40,081 nt of DNA from Chitinophagaceae bacterium (lineage in GTDB: Bacteria > Bacteroidota > Bacteroidia > Chitinophagales > Chitinophagaceae): assembly GCA_947379895.1 (NCBI GenBank), contig CANCPA010000013.1, positions 1 through 40,081 on the forward strand, given 5' to 3'. The number at the start of each line of letters is the position of its first letter. Within the stretch, counting starts at the first letter, position 1. The notes below the pieces were generated by a model. It saw only the letters and a list, made by a program, of their open reading frames with translations. It was not told where the DNA came from and made no database searches. Below, piece after piece: positions 32,057 to 40,081 of the stretch. The position numbers and the translations under genes were made by a program.

Positions 32057-33961
32057 ATGAAGAAATTTACAGGACATATTTTCAGCTTATTATTCCTCTT
32101 TTTTAACTTAAATACGAGTGCACAAATAATTCCTGAAACCACCCACAAATTAGTATCTCCTGATAACAACATAGTTGTCAACTTCTTCCAAAAGAAACTT
32201 TCCGATTCTACAAGGTCATTACATTATAGTGTCGATTATAAGGGCAAGTCTGTTATTGCAGAATCAGATTTAGATGTTCAATTGGATAATCATTTATGCG
32301 AACAAGCTATGGCTTTGCCTGTTGACCATCATGTAAAATGGTGTGAAAACTTGAAGGTGATTGGTTCAGAAACAAATTCAAATAATTCTGTTTGGAAACC
32401 TTTAATTGGAGAACAGAGTGAGATTAAAGACAATTATAATTCCCTAATCATCCATCTAGTAAAAGACGACAATCCTATTTATAAGATGGATTTGGAGATT
32501 AGGGCATACAATGAAGGTGCTGCCATAAGATATTACTTCCCTGAAAACGAGAAAGGAACTTATTATCGGATAATGAGTGAAAACACAACTTTTACAATGC
32601 CAGGAAATACAAAGGCTTGGGTCGCAAATTGGGCACAAGCTCCTTATAAATTACTTCCTCTAAAGGATTGGGTACAAGAATCAGAACGTCCTTTGACGCT
32701 ACAATTAGGCAATGGACTATTTGCCTGTTTGACTGAGGCTAGAATGGTCGATTATGCAAGAACCAAGTTCAAATTAAGTCCTGATAAGCCCAATACTATT
32801 TTGACTTCCATGTACACCCCCGCAGATTTAATCTCCCCATTTTCTACACCATGGCGAGTAATAATGGTAGGGGAGAAGATTGGCGACCTAGTAGAAAATA
32901 ATCATCTAATCCTTAATCTAAATCCGCCTTCTTTAATTAAAGATGAAAGTTGGATTAAACCAGGGAAGATAATTCGGGTGATGACTCAAACTACCCAAGA
33001 TGCAAAGGATAACATTGATTTCGCTGCCAAACATGGGATGCAGTATATCCTTTTTGACTGGAAATGGTATGGCCCTGCCTTCACTTTTACTTCCGATGTT
33101 ACTAAAGTGGTAGCACCTCTCGATATGCCTGAAATTGTTCGTTATGGTAAGGAGAAAGGTATCGGTGTTTGGTTATATGTCAATCTTCAAGGTTTATATT
33201 CCCAATCTGATTCCTTGTTTGCAGTCTATCATAAATGGGGTATCAAAGGCGTGAAGTTTGGTTTTGTACAAATTGGTTCTCATCGGTGGACTACTTGGGT
33301 TGAAGAAATGATTAAGAAGGCTGCCGAAAACCAAATAATGGTAAACATTCATGATGATTGGCGACCTACAGGCGAACAACGTACCTATCCAAATCTGATG
33401 ACTGCCGAAGGTATCAGGGGCAATGAAGAAATGCCTGATGCTACCCATAATACCGTTTTGCCTTTTACGAGATTTATTGCAGGTGGTGCAGACTATACAA
33501 TCTGTTATTACACCAAAAGAATCAAGACGACGCATGCACATCAATTAGCTTTAGCCGCCATTTATTATAGTCCCATTCAAACCCTTTATTGGTATGACAA
33601 GCCTGCTATGAGTAAGGATGAACCTGAACTCTCTTTTTGGGATAAGATTCCGACTACTTGGGATGAAACAAAAATTGTGGATGGTACGCCCGGTGAGTTT
33701 GTAACGACCGCTAGAAGAAATGGTAAGGATTGGTTTGTTGGTACGATTACTAATAACAGTGCTAGAAATCTGAACTTGTCATTTTCCTTCTTACCAAAAG
33801 GAAAGAATTATACAGCCACAATTTATAGTGACGACGACAATGCCACCACTCAAACTAAAGTGGTTATAGAAACTAAGGTAGTGAATAGTGCCACACTTTT
33901 GACTATCAAATTGAAAGCTTCAGGTGGACAAGCGATTTACTTGACTCCTGCTGATAAATAA
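32057..33961 (+). CDS. Glycoside hydrolase family 97
   Basis: An exported alpha-glycosidase (alpha-glucosidase or alpha-galactosidase). The 634-residue protein has a signal peptide (residues 1-22, ending TSAQ), the GH97 N-terminal beta-sandwich and a TIM barrel. Barrel motifs include YILFDWKWYGPAF (about residues 328-340), NIHDDWRPTGEQRTYPNLMT (about 428-447) and AEGIRGNEEMP. A C-terminal beta domain ends at IYLTPAD. The HDDWRPTG segment has Asp where the retaining members of the family have a nucleophile. I therefore lean to the retaining, alpha-galactosidase-like branch, but that is inference. It starts a likely operon with SusC and SusD, and its stop is 15 bp before the SusC start. Confidence 0.9.
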   Translation: MKKFTGHIFSLLFLFFNLNTSAQIIPETTHKLVSPDNNIVVNFFQKKLSDSTRSLHYSVDYKGKSVIAESDLDVQLDNHLCEQAMALPVDHHVKWCENLKVIGSETNSNNSVWKPLIGEQSEIKDNYNSLIIHLVKDDNPIYKMDLEIRAYNEGAAIRYYFPENEKGTYYRIMSENTTFTMPGNTKAWVANWAQAPYKLLPLKDWVQESERPLTLQLGNGLFACLTEARMVDYARTKFKLSPDKPNTILTSMYTPADLISPFSTPWRVIMVGEKIGDLVENNHLILNLNPPSLIKDESWIKPGKIIRVMTQTTQDAKDNIDFAAKHGMQYILFDWKWYGPAFTFTSDVTKVVAPLDMPEIVRYGKEKGIGVWLYVNLQGLYSQSDSLFAVYHKWGIKGVKFGFVQIGSHRWTTWVEEMIKKAAENQIMVNIHDDWRPTGEQRTYPNLMTAEGIRGNEEMPDATHNTVLPFTRFIAGGADYTICYYTKRIKTTHAHQLALAAIYYSPIQTLYWYDKPAMSKDEPELSFWDKIPTTWDETKIVDGTPGEFVTTARRNGKDWFVGTITNNSARNLNLSFSFLPKGKNYTATIYSDDDNATTQTKVVIETKVVNSATLLTIKLKASGGQAIYLTPADK

Positions 33962-33976
33962 AAAATATTGAAGGAA

Positions 33977-36900
33977 ATGAAAGGTGCCATGACGAATATA
34001 TTTAGGAATAACAAAGAAATTACTATCACATTCAGATTTTTGATTGTAATTATCATGCTTATGTTTTCGAATACAATGACTGTATTTAGTCAAGATATAA
34101 AAATAATTACCGGTACAGTCGTCGATAATAAGGGACTTCCAATGGAAAGGGCTACTGTAAAAATGAAATCTTCTACGAGTGTAACTGTTACTGATAAGGA
34201 TGGTAAGTTCAAATTGAAGGTATCATCTGCCATAAAGAAGGTAATTCTTGATGTATCCTTTCAGGGGTACAATAAAAAGGAAGTAGAAGTGGTAGGGAAT
34301 GAGCCCATTAAGATTGAAATGGGAGAGTCAATTGCAAATATGACTGATGTGATTGTTGTGGATATTGGATATGGAAAAGTGAGGAAAAAAGACTTAACAG
34401 GTGCTGTCGGTCGTGTAAATATGGAAGAAATTGAAAAAGCCCCTGTAAAGTCATTTGATGATGCCCTTGCAGGCCGTGTTGCAGGTGTTCAGGTTTCTTC
34501 TGCTGATGGAGAACCGGGTTCTAACGCCAATATTGTTATCAGGGGTTCGGGTTCTGTAACGCAATCCACTTCTCCTCTATATGTGATTGATGGTTTCCCT
34601 CAAGAAGATGGTGCATTTAACTCCATAAATCCTGCTGATATTGAATCAATCGAAGTCTTAAAAGATGCTTCAGCTACGGCTATTTATGGGGCAAGAGGTG
34701 CAAATGGAGTAATTATCGTAACTACAAAAAGAGGAAAGACCCCTAAACCTAAATTAACTTACGCTGGAAATTATGGCACTCAAAAGGCTATTCATCTAAT
34801 GGAAGTGATGAAACCTTATGAATTTGTTCGTTTACAAAGTGATGTTAATCCGTATTTTTCCAATGATGTATATTTTTCAGGTGGTAAGTCACTAAATGAT
34901 TATAAAAATGCAACCTTTTTGGATTGGCAAAAGATTTGTATGAATGCGAATCCTTCCTTCCAAAATCATTCAGTGTCAATTTCTCAACGTAAAGCAAAGA
35001 CAGCCTATACCGTTTCCGGTTCCTATACCGACCAACAAGGATTGATTGTAAACAGTGGATTTACCCGTTATCAAGCTCGTATTACTATGGATAAAACGTT
35101 CAAAGAAAAGTTTAAATACGGAATTAATGCCAATATAGCTAGTTCTAAGTCTTATGGTCAGCAGCCATCCCAACCTTCAATTCCTCCTGGACAAACTGTA
35201 GTCAATAACAATTGGAACTACATGTATAATCTATGGACTTTCAGGCCTGTATTTGCTGGAAATAGTGCTGAATTGAATAACTTCATCAATAATCAATTGA
35301 TTGATATTGAAGACGGTGTTACCATCCCTTCCGTAAATCCATACATTATAGCAATGCATGAAATTAATAATCGCCTCAACCTAACTTCTACGGCAAATGT
35401 TTATCTACAATATAATCTGACAAAAGAAATCATATTTAGGTCAACCTTAGGAATTACTTCTATTCAAAACAAGGGGCAGGTATTGCATGATACTTTAACA
35501 AATTCAGGTAGTCCACAATTGTCTTATGGGAAAACCTATGGTGTAAATGGCAGTGCTTCTACCATTAACTTCATTGGCTTGTTGAATGAAAATACTGTTT
35601 CATATAGTAAACGTTTCAAGAATAAGGATAACTTGAATGCAGTGGTTGGTTTTACAGCTCAAACTTACAGTTCTACAGGAAGTAACTACACTTCAACTAA
35701 CATACCATTATCTGCAGGTGCAAATGTTGATGCACTTAGTCAGGGTATTATTAAAAATGGGGTTTTTGTTCCCGGACTAAATCGGATTGCCTCCTTCTTA
35801 GGAAGGGTGAACTACAATAGGGGGAATTTTCTATATACTTTCTCAATGCGTGCGGATGGTAGTTCTAAGTTTGCACCTGAAAATAGATGGGGGTATTTCC
35901 CTTCAGGGGCTGTTGCTTGGCGTATTAGTAATGAAAAGTTTCTTCAAAAGTATTCGTTTATCAATGATGCAAAGATTCGGGCTAGTTATGGTGCTACGGG
36001 AAATAATCGGGTAAGTGATTTTTCGTATTCTACTTTGCTCACCCCTAGTGCAGGTAGTCTCACCTATGGTAGTAATTATTCTTTTAATGATTCAAACTAT
36101 TATAATTCGTTACCTACTCAAATGGCAAATCCTATTCTTAAGTGGGAAACTATTCTTCAGTCTGATTTAGGTCTAGATTTGACTCTTTTCAATAAAATTG
36201 TCATCTCTATGGATTATTATAAGAAAGTGACAAAGAATTTATTAGTTAATGTCTCATTACCCTATACTTCCGGTTTCTCAAGTGCATTGGAAAATGTAGG
36301 TAGTGTTCAAAATACTGGATTCGAGTTTTCTGTCTCAACTACCAATATCAGAACTAAGAATTTTACTTGGACTACTAGTTTCAACATCTCTTTCAATGAT
36401 AATAAATTGGTTTCTTTGGTTAGTGGTCTCGACCAGATGTTAACAGCTCGAAATATTGGTCAAGCGATGAATCAACCCAATTACATAGCAAGAGTGGGCA
36501 AACCTGTTGCACAGTTTTATGGCTACATCGCAGACGGAATGTATCAGTATAGTGATTTTATTCAAGTGCCAAATGGTGCAAATAGTTTCTTTTATATTTT
36601 AAAACCCGGTATCCCTTATTATGGTGTCACCAATACTTTCTCGAGTATAAATCTTCCCGGCACTTCGGGTTCTACCTCTGTTCAACCGGGTGACCCTAAA
36701 TTCAAGGATATTAATGGAGATGGTAAATTAGACCAAAATGATTACACGGCTATAGGACGCCCATTTCCTAAGCATTTTGGTGGGTTCTCAAATAATTTCA
36801 ACTATAAGAGATTCGATTTAAGCATCTTTACGCAATGGTCTTATGGAAATGAAGTGCTGAATGCCAATCGTTTGGCTATGGAAGGTGGGATGAGTGCCTC

Positions 36901-37312
36901 TCAAAGTGGTTCAGCTTTTAGTGCCTCTACTGCAGGAATGATTAATACCAATCAGTTTGCCGTTTATGCAAATCGTTGGACTCCCACTAATCCAAGTAAT
37001 TTATATCCACGAGTGAATGCAAATGCTACAGGTCTTCGTCAGGTTTCAACGAGGTTAATTGAGGATGCCTCTTATTTTAGGATAAAAACAGTTCAAATAG
37101 GATATAATTTTCCTGTAAAATGGATAAGGAAAATTAAGGCAGAGGTCGCTCGGGTCTATATATCAGGACAAAATCTCTTTACTTTCACTAATTATTCAGG
37201 GCCTGACCCCGAAGTATCTACGGCAGGTGCTAGCAATTTGACACCGGGTTTTGATTATTCACCTTATCCTAGAACAAGGGTAATTACTTTGGGTGCAACT
37301 CTTACTTTCTAG
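33977..37312 (+). CDS. SusC/RagA-family TonB-dependent outer-membrane transporter
   Basis: Imports oligosaccharides across the outer membrane with the SusD lid protein. The product is about 1111 residues. A signal peptide (to about residue 38, FSQ) is followed by a carboxypeptidase-regulatory-like domain (IITGTVVDNKGLPMERATV). Then come the TonB box and plug region (VGYGKVRKKDLTGAVGRV-like, then DALAGRVAGVQVSS and SPLYVIDGFPQ), the DIESIEVLKDASATAIYGAR signature, and a 22-strand barrel ending in an aromatic residue (ATLTF). The ATG at 33977 is used; a TTG at 33968 would add three residues. It is located directly before susD (21-bp gap). Size fits the family. Confidence 0.95.
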   Translation: MKGAMTNIFRNNKEITITFRFLIVIIMLMFSNTMTVFSQDIKIITGTVVDNKGLPMERATVKMKSSTSVTVTDKDGKFKLKVSSAIKKVILDVSFQGYNKKEVEVVGNEPIKIEMGESIANMTDVIVVDIGYGKVRKKDLTGAVGRVNMEEIEKAPVKSFDDALAGRVAGVQVSSADGEPGSNANIVIRGSGSVTQSTSPLYVIDGFPQEDGAFNSINPADIESIEVLKDASATAIYGARGANGVIIVTTKRGKTPKPKLTYAGNYGTQKAIHLMEVMKPYEFVRLQSDVNPYFSNDVYFSGGKSLNDYKNATFLDWQKICMNANPSFQNHSVSISQRKAKTAYTVSGSYTDQQGLIVNSGFTRYQARITMDKTFKEKFKYGINANIASSKSYGQQPSQPSIPPGQTVVNNNWNYMYNLWTFRPVFAGNSAELNNFINNQLIDIEDGVTIPSVNPYIIAMHEINNRLNLTSTANVYLQYNLTKEIIFRSTLGITSIQNKGQVLHDTLTNSGSPQLSYGKTYGVNGSASTINFIGLLNENTVSYSKRFKNKDNLNAVVGFTAQTYSSTGSNYTSTNIPLSAGANVDALSQGIIKNGVFVPGLNRIASFLGRVNYNRGNFLYTFSMRADGSSKFAPENRWGYFPSGAVAWRISNEKFLQKYSFINDAKIRASYGATGNNRVSDFSYSTLLTPSAGSLTYGSNYSFNDSNYYNSLPTQMANPILKWETILQSDLGLDLTLFNKIVISMDYYKKVTKNLLVNVSLPYTSGFSSALENVGSVQNTGFEFSVSTTNIRTKNFTWTTSFNISFNDNKLVSLVSGLDQMLTARNIGQAMNQPNYIARVGKPVAQFYGYIADGMYQYSDFIQVPNGANSFFYILKPGIPYYGVTNTFSSINLPGTSGSTSVQPGDPKFKDINGDGKLDQNDYTAIGRPFPKHFGGFSNNFNYKRFDLSIFTQWSYGNEVLNANRLAMEGGMSASQSGSAFSASTAGMINTNQFAVYANRWTPTNPSNLYPRVNANATGLRQVSTRLIEDASYFRIKTVQIGYNFPVKWIRKIKAEVARVYISGQNLFTFTNYSGPDPEVSTAGASNLTPGFDYSPYPRTRVITLGATLTF

Positions 37313-37333
37313 GAAACAATTAATAATACTAAG

Positions 37334-39397
37334 ATGAAAAATAAATTAATCTCACTGATATTTTCTACTACGCTATTTGTTTCCTGCAATAAATTCTTGG
37401 ATACTAAACCCGATGTAGTATTAACTCCTTTACAGGCTTATCAAAGCCCTGATAAGATAACTGCTGCATTAGCAGGAGTCTATACAAATCTTAAAAGTAT
37501 TTATGCATCCACCTATGAAACACAATACACGGTTGCTACAGATGAAAGTTATTATTACAACACGGGTTTGCCCTTTGTGATTTATGCCAACACGTCTACA
37601 GATGGTAGCAATGGTAATACGGCCGGTTTTTGGAGACAATGTTATCAATCTATTTATATTGCCAATACGCTATTAGATAATATCGATGCCTCTGCAGCAA
37701 TAGGTCATGTAGATACCGCAATTGTTAGAAAGGCAAAAGGGGAAACTTATTTTTTAAGAGGCTATTATTATTTCTTATTGGCTCAATGGTTTGGTGGTGT
37801 TCCCTTAGAATTACATTCAATTACCGACCCAACCAAAGTGTATTTCCCTCGTGCACCTTTATCAGAAGTTTATAATCAGATTGTGGCAGATATGACTGTT
37901 GCCGATTCTCTCTTGTATGACCAAACATTTGCCACACAAAATTATACAGAAAGAATAACTCAAGAGGCGGTTGAAGGAATATTGGCTAGGGTATGTCTGT
38001 TTGCTGCAGGACAACCAAATAATGATACCAAAAAATATAAGGAGGCACTTTATTGGTCAACTAAACTTATTAATTCAAATAAACATAGCTTGATAAATTA
38101 TGCAAATAAGGAATCTTCTTATGCGCAAGTATTTATTGATGAATGCCAAAATAATTATAATCAGGAAACAATTTGGGAGATAGGTTTCAACCAAAAGGGC
38201 CCCGGAAACCTTTCTTCAGGTGGTGGAGTAGGCGTCCATTGTGGTATTGGAAATACGGTCCCCTCTAGTACTAATACGAATGGTAATCTATATGATAGTG
38301 GTTATTGTTATGCCTATGTAAAGCTGCATCCCCGTTTATTTTGTTCTTTTCAACCCGGTGATTATAGGCGAAATTGGAATGTGGCGAATTTTTCTTATTC
38401 AAATCTTAAAAAATCACCTATAGCAAATAATAAATTTTGGTCGAGGAGTCCTGCTAAATGGAGGCGCGAGTACGAACCTCAAATAAGTAGGTCTGTTCAA
38501 GTAACATCTAACACAAACTTCCCGATGCTACGTTATTCCGATGTTCTGTTGATGCAGGCAGAGGCAGAGAATGAAGTGAATGGACCAACACTAACTGCCT
38601 ATGATGCCATCAATAAAGTTCGGGAAAGAAGTATATCTTCTTCTGCTATCATTGATAGTTTGAGTGTGACTGCCGGTTCAGGTTATTTGAGTATTCCGAC
38701 ATTTAACTTTAATAATATTTCTGGAAATAATTGGTCAATACAACCTACTTATACAAGTTCCACAAGTGCAATTACAGGAATTACTACCTATGCTATCAAC
38801 GCACTTTTGGTAGCGCAGGGCAGTGGTTTAACAACCACTCCTACTGTTACAGTTGGCAATCAATGGGCCGCTAATACTTATGATTCTGTCGGTATGCAAA
38901 TTGCAGCTCCAAATGGTCGATTATATACCGTTACCGTTGCAGGTACCACTACCGCTACACCCCCTACTAATACATCGGGTTCTTCTAAGGCGACTGCTAC
39001 AGGGGCAGTATTTACCTATGCAGGTGTTGCGTGCCAAGTGAAATTGATTTTAACGGCTCCGCAAAATCCAGATTTGTCTACAGGATTGTCGCAATCAGAT
39101 TTTAGAACTGCAATTCAAATGGAACGCTATCATGAGTTTGCCTTTGAGGCACTTCGTCTTGGCGATTTAAGACGATGGGGCATCTTGATTCCCACTATTC
39201 AGAGTTTATCGGCCGATATAAATGGGAAGAATACTACTTATACACAAATTCCTTCCATCGTATTCGAAATGGGGGCTAATACAGATGCAACTCCTTTGGC
39301 TCCAATTAATGGTATTGGACAAAAAGATTGGTTTTGGCCAATTCCATTGTACGACCTAAGCCTTAATCCTTTGCTTACCCAAAATCCTGGTTATTAA
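37334..39397 (+). CDS. SusD/RagB-family lipoprotein with an inserted Ser/Thr-rich segment
   Basis: The surface glycan-binding partner of SusC. The 687-residue protein has a lipoprotein signal (LFVSC, Cys at residue 18, then NKFLDTKPD), helical TPR-like SusD sequence with AKGETYFLRGYYYFLLAQWFGGVP (about residues 134-157), and the C-terminal RYHEFAFEALRLGDLRRWG motif (about 597-615). Unusual is a segment at about residues 440-575 between INKVRERS and the C-terminal motif. It is rich in Ser, Thr, Gly and Val with two GSG-x-PT repeats (GSGYLSIPTFNF, GSGLTTTPTVTV). Standard SusD proteins go from NxVRxRA to the ERxxELAFE motif in about 30-50 residues, so some 100 extra residues are present. The frame is intact. 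Confidence 0.92.
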   Translation: MKNKLISLIFSTTLFVSCNKFLDTKPDVVLTPLQAYQSPDKITAALAGVYTNLKSIYASTYETQYTVATDESYYYNTGLPFVIYANTSTDGSNGNTAGFWRQCYQSIYIANTLLDNIDASAAIGHVDTAIVRKAKGETYFLRGYYYFLLAQWFGGVPLELHSITDPTKVYFPRAPLSEVYNQIVADMTVADSLLYDQTFATQNYTERITQEAVEGILARVCLFAAGQPNNDTKKYKEALYWSTKLINSNKHSLINYANKESSYAQVFIDECQNNYNQETIWEIGFNQKGPGNLSSGGGVGVHCGIGNTVPSSTNTNGNLYDSGYCYAYVKLHPRLFCSFQPGDYRRNWNVANFSYSNLKKSPIANNKFWSRSPAKWRREYEPQISRSVQVTSNTNFPMLRYSDVLLMQAEAENEVNGPTLTAYDAINKVRERSISSSAIIDSLSVTAGSGYLSIPTFNFNNISGNNWSIQPTYTSSTSAITGITTYAINALLVAQGSGLTTTPTVTVGNQWAANTYDSVGMQIAAPNGRLYTVTVAGTTTATPPTNTSGSSKATATGAVFTYAGVACQVKLILTAPQNPDLSTGLSQSDFRTAIQMERYHEFAFEALRLGDLRRWGILIPTIQSLSADINGKNTTYTQIPSIVFEMGANTDATPLAPINGIGQKDWFWPIPLYDLSLNPLLTQNPGY

Positions 39398-39422
39398 AAC
39401 ACTTTTGACTAAAAGAATTTAT

Positions 39423-40081
39423 ATGAAAAAAATAGTAGTATTTCTGTTGTTGTCGGCATCAATCATTGCCTGTACAAAGACAAGTGTAGATACGCCAAAC
39501 GATTTTACAGTATCTGTCGATAAATTAACTTATTCAGTAAATGATACGGTCGTCTTTAATCTGACAGGTAACCCCGATTTTATTACCTTTTATTCAGGTA
39601 TGCCCCACAGTAAATATCAATATTCTACTGATACTACTCGACAGTTCGATTCTACAATCTTAACCTTTTCAAGCCTTGATAGTGTACTCAAGGGGAGTGT
39701 TGCACAGCCTGTTAATCTTAATTTTTTGTATTTACTTGCCTCTCATAATTTTAATGGTGTCATGGATTCAACGAATATTCGTTTGGCAAAATGGGATACA
39801 ATAAAAACAAAGGCAATAGGTGCCATTTCAGGTACAGAAATAACTACCGAAAGGATTCGACTCGATACACTTGGTCAAACTTCAAGTACGAATCCTCTTT
39901 ATCTTGCCTTTAAATATGTTTCAGACACAATCAAAAAAAATTACACACCGCGTATTTGGACTTTATCTGCCTTCAATTTGTCTAGTTGTTTTCCGGATAC
40001 CACCTATTTATTAGCCAACAGTTATACTTCAGGTGGGTTTTATTCAGCAAATATCACCAATCCTTATAATTCTTGGTCTTA
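39423..40081 (+). CDS. DUF5017-like surface lipoprotein (3' end cut by window)
   Basis: The first 219 codons of an exported lipoprotein. The signal peptide ends with the lipobox SIIACT (Cys at residue 17). The sequence FTVSVDKLTYSVNDTVVFNLTGNPDFITFYSG is split here as FTVSVDKLTYSVNDTV and NLTGNPDFITFYSG. It matches the start of DUF5017 domains, which are Ig-like, SusE/SusF-position glycan-binding proteins. It begins 26 bp after susD in the same direction, so it is the next gene of the locus. No stop codon occurs before the window ends. Partial at 3'. Confidence 0.85.
   Translation, partial: MKKIVVFLLLSASIIACTKTSVDTPNDFTVSVDKLTYSVNDTVVFNLTGNPDFITFYSGMPHSKYQYSTDTTRQFDSTILTFSSLDSVLKGSVAQPVNLNFLYLLASHNFNGVMDSTNIRLAKWDTIKTKAIGAISGTEITTERIRLDTLGQTSSTNPLYLAFKYVSDTIKKNYTPRIWTLSAFNLSSCFPDTTYLLANSYTSGGFYSANITNPYNSWS

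Noticed and set aside
38650-39050. Frameshift or gene fusion in susD
   Set aside because: The frame is continuous and the SusD C-terminal motif follows normally, so it is an insertion, not a break.

Overview
This window is a low-GC chromosomal segment of a bacterium in the Bacteroidota, most likely a Chitinophagales/Sphingobacteriia-type lineage. The evidence is a SusC/SusD pair with a GH97 glycosidase and a DUF5017-type lipoprotein, promoters of the TTG-N19/20-TAnnTTTG type, few Shine-Dalgarno sequences, an OmpA protein with thrombospondin type-3 repeats, and the futalosine-pathway enzyme MqnA. There are no phage or insertion-sequence genes and no rRNA. One tRNA, tRNA-Gln(TTG), is present.

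Layout. (1) 1-5.7 kb: REP-like palindromes, cmk, a DUF2461 gene, tRNA-Gln on the minus strand, a degenerate 21-22 bp tandem array, a secreted alpha/beta-hydrolase-like protein, and a DinB-type polymerase without a normal start codon. (2) 5.7-17.2 kb, mostly housekeeping: mqnA, purB, dapD, a DMT exporter, a DUF3820 protein, nhaA, a secreted Gly/Tyr-rich DUF6515-like protein, a candidate small RNA, an unrecognised protein with a kinase-like residue pattern, ssb, and a glucuronokinase-like GHMP kinase paired with galU. (3) 17.2-28.9 kb: a large biosynthetic cluster. It starts with a trp attenuator (leader peptide with three consecutive Trp codons, then a terminator) and continues with trpE, trpG, trpD, trpC, trpF, an unrelated secreted protein, trpB, trpA, hisH, hisA and purK. 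(4) 29.0-31.5 kb: a LexA/CI-like XRE-S24 regulator, divergent from an OmpA-family protein. (5) 31.6 kb to the end: the start of a polysaccharide utilisation locus (GH97, SusC, SusD, a DUF5017 lipoprotein cut by the window edge), with an activator-type promoter upstream.

How the genes work together. The trp genes cover every step from chorismate to tryptophan, and the leader lets charged tRNA-Trp levels set readthrough. HisH and HisA join the same transcription direction without their usual partner HisF. The GHMP kinase and GalU could together salvage a free sugar acid or sugar to a UDP-sugar. The GH97-SusC-SusD-lipoprotein block would bind, import and cleave an alpha-linked glycan.

The most unusual structure is in the DNA between and inside the trp genes. 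At least five gaps or sites carry short sequences with an exact 7-bp period that fold back on themselves. One of these is inside trpG and is translated. A separate array of about twelve 21-bp units, each built from two small palindromes, lies between trpD and trpC. I know of no named Bacteroidota element that matches these. They and the kinase-like protein at 13302-14420 are the best candidates for something undescribed.
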